From Amphibacillus cookii (GTDB lineage Bacteria; Bacillota; Bacilli; Bacillales; Amphibacillaceae): a DNA stretch of 64,000 bases. How positions within the stretch are numbered: position 1 is the stretch's first letter; each line of letters opens with the position of its first letter. The position numbers were made by a program, and so were the translations under genes. Shown one piece after another: positions 48,885-57,364 of this stretch. A model generated the notes under the pieces. It made no database searches, had not been told where the DNA came from, and worked only from the letters and a program-made list of their open reading frames with translations. Location of the stretch: the NCBI RefSeq assembly GCF_016908375.1, contig NZ_JAFBDS010000003.1, positions 276,973 to 340,972 on the forward strand, written 5' to 3'.

Positions 48885-48940
48885 ATTTTATAGATCAATA
48901 TTGCACTATATTAATATGTTACAATATTGATCTATAAAAT
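48885..48940. promoter_or_regulatory. Perfect 19-bp inverted repeat between divergent GH30 and GH42 genes
   Basis: ATTTTATAGATCAATATTG (48885-48903) is exactly repeated in inverted form as CAATATTGATCTATAAAAT (48922-48940), with an 18-bp spacer. It lies in the middle of the 191-bp intergenic region of the two divergent glycosidase genes and is not followed by a T-run. That fits a two-site operator serving both promoters better than a terminator. The binding protein is unknown; the YesN-like AraC regulator is the local candidate. Confidence 0.75.
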
Positions 48941-49007
48941 AATACATAAACTTTTGTTTGTAAGGGGTTACAATTGAGGTGAATCCGTTATCGAGAAGGG
49001 AGCTATT

Positions 49008-51023
49008 ATGATGAATAAGCTGTACTATGGCGTCGCCTATTATGATGAATATATGCCTTATGACCGCCTCCACACAGATATTCAGTTAATGAAAAAAGCA
49101 GGTATTAACGTTGTCCGGATTGCTGAATCGACCTGGAGTACCCACGAGCCCCAGCCTGGCACTTTTGATTTTTCATCAGTTGATCGTGTCTTAGATGCAA
49201 TGTACGAGGCACAGATCGATGTCATCGTTGGGACGCCTACTTATGCCATTCCGACTTGGATGGTCAAAGCACACCCTGACGTTTTGGCAGTCACAAAAGC
49301 AGGTCAAGGGAAATATGGTGCGCGTCAAATCATGGATATCACCAACCCCACTTACTTATTTTATGCTGAACGCATCATTCGGAAGTTAGTCGCTCATGTC
49401 AAGGACCATCCAGCCGTGATTGGCTATCAAACAGATAATGAAACAAAGCACTACGGTACAGTGGGTGACAATGTTCAACAGCAGTTTATCAAATACCTGA
49501 AGGAACAATTCACTAGTTTAGATGAACTAAATGAGAAATTCGGCCTTGCTTATTGGAGCAATCGCATTAATACTTGGGAGGACTTCCCCAGTGTGGTGGG
49601 AACAATCAATGGTAGCTTAGGAACAGCTTTTGAAAAATTCCAACGGCAACTCGTGACGGATTTTCTGAAGTGGCAAGTCGATCTTGTTAACATCTACAAA
49701 CGAAGCGATCAATTTGTTACCCAGAATTTTGACTTTGAATGGCGCAATTATTCATATGGCATCCAACCTGATGTCGACCATTTTAAAGCATCCGAACCAT
49801 TCGATATAACAGGTGTAGATATTTATCATCCATCACAAGATGAGTTAACAGGCATCGAAATCTCCTTCGGTGGCGATGTCGCGCGTTCAACTAAGCAAAC
49901 AAACTACCTGGTACTTGAAACACAAGCACAAGCGTTTACCCATTGGACCCCATACCCCGGACAATTAAAGTTGCAAGCGTTTAGCCATATTGCCTCGGGA
50001 GCGGCGATGGTATCTTATTGGCACTGGCATTCGATTCATCATTCATTTGAAACGTATTGGAAAGGGCTATTGTCCCATGATTTTAAACCGAACTATATTT
50101 TCGATGAAGCGGAGACCATTGGTGAAGCGTTCAAGCGCTTATCACCTGAGCTTACAGGCTTAAAAAAACAAAATGAAGTCGCCTTTCTAATTAGCAACGA
50201 GGCATTGTCGGCTCTCGAATGGTTTAAACTCGGTTTAAATAGTGACGTCAATTATAACGATATTGTCCGTCGCTATTACGATGAACTTTATAAATTAAAT
50301 ATCGAGTGCGACATGCTAAGTACAACAAACGCGAACGATTTTTCACAGTATAAATTAATCATTGTTCCCGCACTATATACAGCTTCGCAACCTTTACTTG
50401 AGCAACTCAATGCTTATACTGAGCAAGGAGGCCATGTCCTCTATACATTTAAGACTGGCTTTACCGATGAGCATGTCAAAGTCCGTCATAGCGAACAACC
50501 AGGCGTCATAGCACAAGCTTGCGGTATTTACTACAATGCATTTGTCGAGCCGAAACACGTCCAGCTCCGGAGCAATGACTTAGCATTGCCTGATACAACG
50601 GAGGTAACTGACTGGATGGAACTGATTACACCTATCGGCGCTGAAGTGTTAGCTTATTATCACCATCCCCACTGGGGAAAATACGCAGCGATAACAACCA
50701 ATCGCTATGGCGAGGGAAGAGCCACTTACGTTGGGGCGTTTCTTAATCAAGCATCGACACGGGTTGTGTTACAATGCGTTCTTGAGTATGCTAACATAAC
50801 CGATTATAGTCATAATCACTACTTCCCTATCATTATTAAGCGCGCCCGCAACACGCTCGGTGATGACATTTATTTTTATTTTAACTATTCAAACGAGGCA
50901 CAGACCATTAAGCTTCCTTGTAAAGAAGTAACCGAGTTGTTGTCTGAGCAACAAATTGCATCTAGACAAGAACAGTCCATTGAGGCTTGGGGCGTAAGGA
51001 TATTTAAAGTTGATAACAAATAA
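49008..51023 (+). CDS. GH42 beta-galactosidase
   Basis: Hydrolyses beta-galactosides, probably oligosaccharides taken up by the cell; no signal peptide. 671 residues: YGVAYYDEYMP and RIAESTWSTHEP at the start of the barrel, acid/base Glu145 in QTDNETKHY, nucleophile Glu304 in LVLETQAQ, then the trimerisation domain (about 385-600) and a small C-terminal beta domain. GGGAG is 7 nt before the ATG. It is divergent from the GH30 operon and single, ending in a strong hairpin. The substrate could be plant galactan fragments; that is inference. Confidence 0.93.
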   Translation: MMNKLYYGVAYYDEYMPYDRLHTDIQLMKKAGINVVRIAESTWSTHEPQPGTFDFSSVDRVLDAMYEAQIDVIVGTPTYAIPTWMVKAHPDVLAVTKAGQGKYGARQIMDITNPTYLFYAERIIRKLVAHVKDHPAVIGYQTDNETKHYGTVGDNVQQQFIKYLKEQFTSLDELNEKFGLAYWSNRINTWEDFPSVVGTINGSLGTAFEKFQRQLVTDFLKWQVDLVNIYKRSDQFVTQNFDFEWRNYSYGIQPDVDHFKASEPFDITGVDIYHPSQDELTGIEISFGGDVARSTKQTNYLVLETQAQAFTHWTPYPGQLKLQAFSHIASGAAMVSYWHWHSIHHSFETYWKGLLSHDFKPNYIFDEAETIGEAFKRLSPELTGLKKQNEVAFLISNEALSALEWFKLGLNSDVNYNDIVRRYYDELYKLNIECDMLSTTNANDFSQYKLIIVPALYTASQPLLEQLNAYTEQGGHVLYTFKTGFTDEHVKVRHSEQPGVIAQACGIYYNAFVEPKHVQLRSNDLALPDTTEVTDWMELITPIGAEVLAYYHHPHWGKYAAITTNRYGEGRATYVGAFLNQASTRVVLQCVLEYANITDYSHNHYFPIIIKRARNTLGDDIYFYFNYSNEAQTIKLPCKEVTELLSEQQIASRQEQSIEAWGVRIFKVDNK

Positions 51024-51046
51024 CTATACTTAAAAATGGCGATTGT

Positions 51047-51076
51047 AAACCACCAGTTATTATGCACTGGTGGTTT
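51047..51076 (+). terminator. Terminator of the GH42 gene
   Basis: AAACCACCAGT (51047-51057) pairs with ACTGGTGGTTT (51066-51076), followed by GCTTTTG. The stem is identical to that after pepF. Confidence 0.88.
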
Positions 51077-51295
51077 GCTTTTGTAATTATGTAACTTTTA
51101 TTTCAGACGGGTTTCAACATATATGGCCGCATCCTTTATTGTGTATTCTTGTCGATAGTCTTATTTTAAACATTTCAAGTGAAATTAATAAATCTTTTTA
51201 CATTAAATAACCTGTTTTTTATTTTAGTGGTATTATTATACATATAAATTCACTTTAGTTACATGAAGCGATTAAATGAAGAGGAGAGAAGGATA

Positions 51296-51394
51296 ATGAA
51301 AGCAACCACTTTATATAAACTAGGTGGTTGTTCAAGGCTTGTATTCATACTATTTACTAATCCTATGAATATAAATTTAAGACTATTAAAGTGA
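51296..51394 (+). CDS. 32-residue peptide ORF coupled to an ABC permease
   Basis: Not recognised. An ATG at 51296 with an excellent site (GAGGAGAGAAGG 3-4 nt upstream) opens 32 codons beginning MKATTLYKLGGCSRLVFIL. The TGA stop overlaps the GTG that would start the following permease (GTGA at 51391-51394). The downstream permease has no ribosome binding site of its own, so translation of this peptide probably delivers ribosomes to it. The peptide has KLGGC near residue 9 and a hydrophobic middle. It could be a leader peptide, a small secreted or membrane peptide handled by the ABC system, or simply a coupling device. Confidence 0.5.
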   Translation: MKATTLYKLGGCSRLVFILFTNPMNINLRLLK

Positions 51395-52440
51395 CTTTAT
51401 TACTTTCATTTCCCTCGATTACAATGAAGATAATTAAAAAAAATAGTTTGTTCATAATGCTAGCATTACTTACGAATGTTTGTCTTTTGTTTACGGCAAA
51501 TTATGCAGTAGCCTCAATCATAAATGAAGAGCTTGTGCCGTATGAACTTAGCCAAAACTATGTTAAATTGACCAGAATTAAAAAAACAACTGCTCAAGCA
51601 CAGGACATCATTGATTTTAACGACTATGATCAGCTTATTATCATTGCAGAAATCAACGATTCACACGTCGTTGGGTTGCTCGATCTTCAAATGAAATTTT
51701 ACAACCAATCTACCAAAGCCATTGCTCCACATATGTACCGGTACTTTTCCGAAGACGACTATACGAGTGGTGCACCGGTTGGGTTTGTCGTTAATTCTTG
51801 TGATTTTGTGGATGTCGAAGCTGTTAAGACTAGTAAAACCACCTATCAATTAGACGAAGTGATCAATTGTTTATATTCTGAGGTTTGGGACGAGCACGCC
51901 ATTAACATGGTACAAAATATGTATTCAATTGATTTTACTAAAGTGACGCGCGTGTTTATTGATTCAACTGATAGTCAAGAAGTTACGATGGCTAAAAGGA
52001 AACTTATCGATCATGGGTTTGCTAGCGTCGATAAAGATTATAACCTTTCGGTTGTAAACATCTTCTTAGACTCCCTTTCCCGTGGAAAACATGAACAATT
52101 TCTCACGGTAGCCAGTCTTTCAGTGTTTATCCTTTACGTCTCAATGGCATTTCTGTTTTTTCACAGATATACAAAATACATCCGTGTCAGTAGGATGGTC
52201 GGTGGCAACTTTAAAAGGATGCTGCTATTCACATCTACTGTGACAGCTGTCATTAGCTTAATCCTTTCCAACATAGCTTATTTGGTCCTCTTCTACTTTA
52301 AATTTATTGATGTTTATTATATAAATTTTGAGATTTTTTTAAAAATACAATTGTTCATGCTTTTATGCAATTTAATCCTTGCAACGGTTAATCTGAGTTT
52401 ATATTACAAGCGTACCGAAAACTTAGCAAGGAGATCTTAA
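51391..52440 (+). CDS. FtsX-like ABC transporter permease, first subunit
   Basis: Membrane protein of up to 349 residues: one N-terminal membrane segment (about 17-43), an extracytoplasmic domain of about 200 residues and three C-terminal segments (about 232-258, 276-300, 312-338). This is the single-unit FtsX/MacB layout. Sequence similarity to named subfamilies is weak. The GTG start overlaps the stop of the 32-residue ORF; an internal ATG eleven codons later also lacks a ribosome binding site, so the start depends on coupling. The second permease follows after one nucleotide, then the ATPase. Confidence 0.72.
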   Translation: MTLLLSFPSITMKIIKKNSLFIMLALLTNVCLLFTANYAVASIINEELVPYELSQNYVKLTRIKKTTAQAQDIIDFNDYDQLIIIAEINDSHVVGLLDLQMKFYNQSTKAIAPHMYRYFSEDDYTSGAPVGFVVNSCDFVDVEAVKTSKTTYQLDEVINCLYSEVWDEHAINMVQNMYSIDFTKVTRVFIDSTDSQEVTMAKRKLIDHGFASVDKDYNLSVVNIFLDSLSRGKHEQFLTVASLSVFILYVSMAFLFFHRYTKYIRVSRMVGGNFKRMLLFTSTVTAVISLILSNIAYLVLFYFKFIDVYYINFEIFLKIQLFMLLCNLILATVNLSLYYKRTENLARRS

Positions 52441-52441
52441 T

Positions 52442-53494
52442 ATGATGGATGCATTAATGCTCGGTTTTAAAGATTTATTTAAAAACAAACGGTTGTTTTT
52501 CATATTTGAAGCTTGTCTGTTGATGGTTTGTGTGATCATTATGTCCGTATCATTCGCTTTAATCTGGGAGCTCGACCAACGTTCAATTGATAGGACATCA
52601 TCAGAAGCGTACACGGTTATTCCCACTTCTAATGATATGACATCCAATTCACAACTTATTAGTAAAGTAAATCCATTACTAAATAAAGGTGGGAGATCTT
52701 TCTTCCACTCAGAGTACTTAACCAGTCAAATGGGCCTTACTACCGTCATCGTGATTGATAGTAGCCTGAATGACTTACTCTATAGCGATGAAGAGATGAA
52801 TCAAACATCATATGCTAAGATTTTTACAAAGGCTGATCTTGACCAAACGCTGATGACCATCGATTTTCCAGAACCAACGACATTTGGATCAACTGATGTC
52901 AGTCGATTTGATGAAAGAATATTTGATTCTTTTTTTGATGATGAGGTCATTATCGTACTTCTCCATACTAACGAATTGGGCAAATGGATGGAGAGCACGT
53001 ATGGCTCAGAAATATTTGACTTAGTAGATAATGTACAATTCACTGCATCAGATAAGCAAAATGGGTTAGTAGCTGCGTTTGAAGCCATCTTTGATGATAG
53101 CTTTTTGACTTTGCAACCGAGCAGCTATCAAAATGATGAACTAAGGTTTATTTTACTTTATGTCTTTCCAACTATTGCATTTGTTATTGCAGCCTTACTT
53201 GTGGCATTAACCATTATGTATATCAGTCTATTAAAGAAACTTTATCGTGAGTATACGATACACTTAATATCTGGGGCGACACTAAAAGCTATTTATGCAC
53301 GTAATTCTGTCTTTATCATCATACTCATTGCCTTTTGCCTTTTGGGGGTGTCCGTTTTAAATGGGTTTGAACTGAATGATATATTCGGTATCATTTCTGT
53401 TATTCTATTACTGATATTTTTCACCTTTGAACTTCTGCTGTATGTCGTCCTTAAGAAAAGAAATATTTCGATAACCTTAAAAGGAGTTGATTGA
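52442..53494 (+). CDS. FtsX-like ABC transporter permease, second subunit
   Basis: A 350-residue protein with the same layout as the preceding one: a membrane segment (about 17-40), an acidic extracytoplasmic domain, then three segments (about 236-262, 283-303, 311-333). KKLYREYTIHLISGATLKAIY is the cytoplasmic loop expected to touch the ATPase. AAGGAG is 7 nt before the ATG. The two permeases differ strongly in their outer domains, so the exporter would be a heterodimer. Such three-gene systems act in lipoprotein release, bacteriocin immunity or peptide sensing; which applies is not visible. Confidence 0.72.
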   Translation: MMDALMLGFKDLFKNKRLFFIFEACLLMVCVIIMSVSFALIWELDQRSIDRTSSEAYTVIPTSNDMTSNSQLISKVNPLLNKGGRSFFHSEYLTSQMGLTTVIVIDSSLNDLLYSDEEMNQTSYAKIFTKADLDQTLMTIDFPEPTTFGSTDVSRFDERIFDSFFDDEVIIVLLHTNELGKWMESTYGSEIFDLVDNVQFTASDKQNGLVAAFEAIFDDSFLTLQPSSYQNDELRFILLYVFPTIAFVIAALLVALTIMYISLLKKLYREYTIHLISGATLKAIYARNSVFIIILIAFCLLGVSVLNGFELNDIFGIISVILLLIFFTFELLLYVVLKKRNISITLKGVD

Positions 53495-53495
53495 C

Positions 53496-54179
53496 ATGCG
53501 TTTACTTGCTTTAGAAAATCTATCAAAAGTCTATAATAAAAATACGCGATCAGAAACTCGCGTGCTCCAAAATTGTTCTTTTATATTAAATAAAGGAGAT
53601 TTTCTTATTATTTCCGGAGAATCCGGGTCTGGGAAATCAACATTCTTAAATATTGCTGGATTATTGGATAAAGAATATGATGGAGAATATACCATTCGGG
53701 GTCAGGCTGTCGAAAAACACAATAGCAATCAACTTGCTATATTGCGAAATGAGATGTTTGGCATTGTTTTTCAGGACTATGTATTAGTTGAAGATGCGTC
53801 AGCTTATGAAAATATCATCATTCCACTCTATTATTCAAAAAAATACAAGCGAAAAGAACGGCGAAATCGAATCCATGAAATCACCCAAACACTTAAAATT
53901 GAGGATATCCTAAACAAAAGTGTCAGTCAATTATCAGGTGGACAAAGACAACGTGTTGCCATTGCAAGAGCCTTAATTAATGACCCTGATGTGCTACTAT
54001 TGGATGAACCGACTTCTGCTTTAAACCAAGATTTAGCTCAAGGTATATTGCAATTTATTCTATCATTTGGACAAAAGCACCACAAAACCATTGTCCTCGT
54101 TACACATGATACGCAAAACATACCAAACGTTTTCAACAAGCACTATCAATTAGCTGATGGTAAAATGACGTTATGTTAA
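53496..54179 (+). CDS. ABC transporter ATPase (MacB/LolD class)
   Basis: Nucleotide-binding subunit of 227 residues with Walker A GESGSGKST, Q-loop FQDYVLV, signature LSGGQRQRVA, Walker B VLLLDEPTSAL and the switch His in LVTHD. The size and the FQDYVL and DEPTSALN forms are those of ATPases that serve FtsX/MacB-type permeases. I start at ATG 53496 with AAAAGGAG about 8 nt upstream. It overlaps or abuts the second permease and completes the operon, ending before the hairpin at 54249-54284. Confidence 0.92.
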   Translation: MRLLALENLSKVYNKNTRSETRVLQNCSFILNKGDFLIISGESGSGKSTFLNIAGLLDKEYDGEYTIRGQAVEKHNSNQLAILRNEMFGIVFQDYVLVEDASAYENIIIPLYYSKKYKRKERRNRIHEITQTLKIEDILNKSVSQLSGGQRQRVAIARALINDPDVLLLDEPTSALNQDLAQGILQFILSFGQKHHKTIVLVTHDTQNIPNVFNKHYQLADGKMTLC

Positions 54180-54248
54180 TTGAAAATGTTTAATATTAAA
54201 TATATAGGATACAGCGAAAAGGCTCTGGTTAAAGAAGTTATGCAAAAC

Positions 54249-54284
54249 GGTTAAAACCACCAGTTAATCTTGATGGTTTTAACC
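54249..54284 (+). terminator. Terminator of the FtsX-like ABC operon
   Basis: GGTTAAAACCA (54249-54259) pairs with TGGTTTTAACC (54274-54284), a perfect 11-bp stem with a 14-nt loop that again contains the CCAGT motif of the two other terminators. Confidence 0.75.
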
Positions 54285-54392
54285 ATGCTTCATGCTGTTA
54301 GCTATACTTACAATACAAACAACACAACAACTACTTTATTTACCATGGCAAGCAACATTGACGCTATTAACTCATGTTACTCTCCTACCTTA

Positions 54393-55409
54393 TTACTTCA
54401 AGTGTTTAACACCCGTCTCTAGCATCTCCATTTGCCACAACGTTTCTTGATCGGTAATTGCTTTCTCTTTTCCATTTATCACAGCTTCATATAAATCATC
54501 ATATACTCTACCATAATCGCCATTGACCGACTTCACCGTTTCTTCGTGCACGGTACCTTCTTCATCGATAGAAGTCAATACGCCATAGTGTTCCAACGTA
54601 TCCACACCAAAATCATCATGATCAGGCATGTGGAATAGCTTTAAATGTTCTTCCTGCCGATCTTTTGTTTGCTTTACAAAACAACCCTTGGTGCCATAAA
54701 CAACAAAACTAGGTCTCGATTTCAGCCTAAAATAACTCGATTTGACTGATACTTTTAACTTGCCGTAATATAAGTCTAAATCAAAGTAATCATTCATCCT
54801 GCCTGGTCCTAATAATTGTCGTACATCATAGTAGACATGATCCGGCTTGCCAAAATAGCTAACGACTTGATCGAGTGTATGACAGCCGTGTTCATATAAA
54901 AAGGACGCAGCAGCATTGAAAGAATTTACGGACTCAGGTACATGAGGACGATAGTAATCAAAGTGCATCTCCACTTCCAGCAACTCTCCAACTTTCCCCT
55001 CTTCAATCACTTTTTGAACGGTTAGAAAATCACTATCAAAACGTCTATTTTGATAGGCTTGAATAATTAACCCCTTCTCTTTGGCTAATGCAAAGATTTC
55101 TTTTGCTTGTTCTGAAGTTTCCATGAATGGTTTCTCAACCAAGCAATGTTTATCATGTGCTAAAACTTGTTTCGCGTACTCGTAATGGCTATCGTATCTG
55201 GTGCAAATGACAATAAGCTGGATTTCCTTGTCCTGTAACAGTTCTTCTAGATCGGTCGTATAATGCACCCCTTCCATCTTATCCCACTGATCACGTTCAG
55301 GACTTCTTCGGTAAATCGTTTTTACTTTAATATGATCGCGTTGTTGCACGAAAGGTAAATGATACCTGTTCGTACTTTTTCCATTTCCAATATAACCAAT
55401 AGTAAGCAT
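54393..55409 (-). CDS. Gfo/Idh/MocA-family oxidoreductase
   Basis: NAD(P)-dependent sugar or inositol dehydrogenase-like enzyme of 338 residues. Rossmann start GYIGNGKSTNRYHLP, the conserved EKPF motif (Lys for catalysis, about residue 94) and QAYQNRRFD. The C-terminal alpha/beta domain includes EHGCHTLDQVVSYFG with the active-site His. It resembles the scyllo-inositol dehydrogenase-like branch (YvaA/YulF type), but substrate is not deducible. It lies downstream of the mannose PTS on the same strand, separated by a terminator. Confidence 0.85.
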   Translation of the reverse strand: MLTIGYIGNGKSTNRYHLPFVQQRDHIKVKTIYRRSPERDQWDKMEGVHYTTDLEELLQDKEIQLIVICTRYDSHYEYAKQVLAHDKHCLVEKPFMETSEQAKEIFALAKEKGLIIQAYQNRRFDSDFLTVQKVIEEGKVGELLEVEMHFDYYRPHVPESVNSFNAAASFLYEHGCHTLDQVVSYFGKPDHVYYDVRQLLGPGRMNDYFDLDLYYGKLKVSVKSSYFRLKSRPSFVVYGTKGCFVKQTKDRQEEHLKLFHMPDHDDFGVDTLEHYGVLTSIDEEGTVHEETVKSVNGDYGRVYDDLYEAVINGKEKAITDQETLWQMEMLETGVKHLK

Positions 55410-55492
55410 TATGGCCTCCTAAAATATCTTGATCTGTTATTGTATTATTATAAAATTAAAAAACGAGGTTTCATCACTTTAAGCGTATCAAA

Positions 55493-55535
55493 AAGCACCT
55501 CCTAATGGTGACATCTATCATACTAGGAGGTACTT
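55493..55535 (-). terminator. Terminator of the mannose-class PTS operon
   Basis: AAGCACCTCCTA (55493-55504) pairs with TAGGAGGTACTT (55524-55535), with one mismatch; TTTGATAC follows on the minus strand. About 60 nt after the EIID stop. Confidence 0.82.
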
Positions 55536-55594
55536 CTCAATTGTGATACAACAGGGTATCATGGCTTGAAAAATTTAATTAATTAGCACCCGTC

Positions 55595-56506
55595 TTACAT
55601 AATTCCTAAGACGTGGAAGACGATACCGACTACGAATAAGCCAAGGATCATCGTGATTGGAGAAACTTTCTTTCTTAATAACCACATACAAAGAAGCGTG
55701 ATTAATAGTCCTGATAAACCTGGAATAAAACCATCTAAGTTATCTTGTAGGGTGGTGACATCGTATTGGGACAATGAGAGACCCGCTGCTTGCTGTTCCA
55801 GTGCCGTTCTAATTCCATCCGCTCCAGCAGGCAAGCTGTCCCAGTCGATATAAGCACCCTCATCAAGTTGCACTCTAGAAACAACAGGCGTAAACGCTAC
55901 ATTTACCCATCGGTTAACTAGTGAACCAAGAACAAACATCCCGAGAATTGATGCCCCTTTAGTAACATCTTGTAGCAAGCCACCAGACATGTCGTCGGTA
56001 ATTTTCGCACCAGCTTTGTAGCCGAGTTCTTGTGTATACCATTTGAAGCCCATCCGGATAAGATTCCACAAAACAAAATAAAGAATTGGACCCATAATAT
56101 TCCCAGTTAAGGCGAGCGAGGCGCCTAATGCCCCAAGAATTGGCCTTACAGTAAACCAAAAAGTTGGATCCCCAATACCGGCTAACGGACCCATCATACC
56201 GACTTTTACACCTTGGATTGCCGCATCATCAACTGGCGCACCACTTGAACGTTCTTCTTCCAACGCTAAAGTTACACCAATTATCGGCGATGCCACATAG
56301 GGGTGGGTATTAAAGAATTCTAAATGCCGTTCAAGTGCGGCTGCACGGTCTTCTTTTGATTTATATAAACGTTTGATGGCTGGAATCATTGCGTATGCCC
56401 AACCACCGTTTTGCATACGTTCATAGTTCCATGAACCTTGAATAAAAGTAGATCGCCACCAAATAGCAATACGATCTCTTTTTGTTATTTTCATTTCTTG
56501 TGCCAT
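55595..56506 (-). CDS. manN: PTS mannose-class EIID
   Basis: Membrane subunit of 303 residues. Landmarks are RSTFIQGSWNYERMQNGGWA near the start, LEFFNTHPYVASPIIGV, GPLAGIGDPTFWFT and the hydrophobic C-terminus with LLCMWLLRKK. These are typical of EIID of the mannose/fructose/sorbose class. An insert of about 40 residues near 215-255 (Asp/Ala/Gln rich) is longer than in shorter family members. AGGAGG before the ATG. It follows EIIC by 17 nt. Confidence 0.94.
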   Translation of the reverse strand: MAQEMKITKRDRIAIWWRSTFIQGSWNYERMQNGGWAYAMIPAIKRLYKSKEDRAAALERHLEFFNTHPYVASPIIGVTLALEEERSSGAPVDDAAIQGVKVGMMGPLAGIGDPTFWFTVRPILGALGASLALTGNIMGPILYFVLWNLIRMGFKWYTQELGYKAGAKITDDMSGGLLQDVTKGASILGMFVLGSLVNRWVNVAFTPVVSRVQLDEGAYIDWDSLPAGADGIRTALEQQAAGLSLSQYDVTTLQDNLDGFIPGLSGLLITLLCMWLLRKKVSPITMILGLFVVGIVFHVLGIM

Positions 56507-56523
56507 GTTATCTCCTCCTCCTT

Positions 56524-57330
56524 TTAATAGTCTTCTATAATGTCGCCTAACGGATCACCGGTGTTTCCACCACCACCATTACCTGAACCGCCTTGCTTTG
56601 AAAGTGCCAAATAAATAAGGGCAAGTGCTACACCGATACCACCAAAACCTAAAAGGGTAATCGATGGAATCGTCGCTAATACGAAACCAATTGCAAAGAA
56701 TGGCCAGACTTCTTTTGTTGCCATCATATTAATAACCATGGCAAAACCAACGGCTACAACCATTCCCCCACCAACAGCTAAACCATCTGTTAACCAAGCT
56801 GGCATCGCTTGAAGCAACTCTCTCACTGGACCCGCACCAATCGCCATAATTAGCGCAGCTGGGATCGCAATACGTAACCCTTGCAAAACAATCGCAATCA
56901 CATGCCAAAATTCAATCGCTCTAAGATTGCCTTCTTTAGCGGCTTTATCCATCAAATGGACCAACCCTGTTGCGATTGTACGCACAATAATCGTAAGTAA
57001 TAAACCAGCTACTGCAAGTGGAATAGCAATCGCAATTGCTGCATCAACACCCGCTTCGCCTTGACCACTTAACACGAGAATAATTGCAGAAGCAACGGAG
57101 GCCAAAGCAGCATCTGGTGCCACCGCAGCTCCGATATTTGCCCATCCTAAAGCAAGTAATTGGAGCGTCCCACCCAAGATAAGGCATGGGATTAAGTTTC
57201 CTGTCACCAAACCGATTAATGTACAAGCCAAGATCGGTTGATGGAATTGAAATTCATCTAAAATGCCTTCAATACCGGCTAAGAAAGCTATAAGAACAAC
57301 TAATATTATTTGAATAATTGTCAAATCCAT
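56524..57330 (-). CDS. manM: PTS mannose-class EIIC
   Basis: Membrane channel subunit of 268 residues with about seven hydrophobic segments: QIILVVLIAFLAGIEGILDEFQ, PILACTLIGLVTGN, GWANIGAAVAPDAALASVAS and the Gly-rich GNGGGGNTGDP near the C-terminus. These match ManY/ManM proteins. AAGGAGG precedes the ATG. Located between EIIAB and EIID. Confidence 0.95.
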   Translation of the reverse strand: MDLTIIQIILVVLIAFLAGIEGILDEFQFHQPILACTLIGLVTGNLIPCLILGGTLQLLALGWANIGAAVAPDAALASVASAIILVLSGQGEAGVDAAIAIAIPLAVAGLLLTIIVRTIATGLVHLMDKAAKEGNLRAIEFWHVIAIVLQGLRIAIPAALIMAIGAGPVRELLQAMPAWLTDGLAVGGGMVVAVGFAMVINMMATKEVWPFFAIGFVLATIPSITLLGFGGIGVALALIYLALSKQGGSGNGGGGNTGDPLGDIIEDY

Positions 57331-57364
57331 AATGATTTATCCTCCTTTTTATCTAATAATTGGA

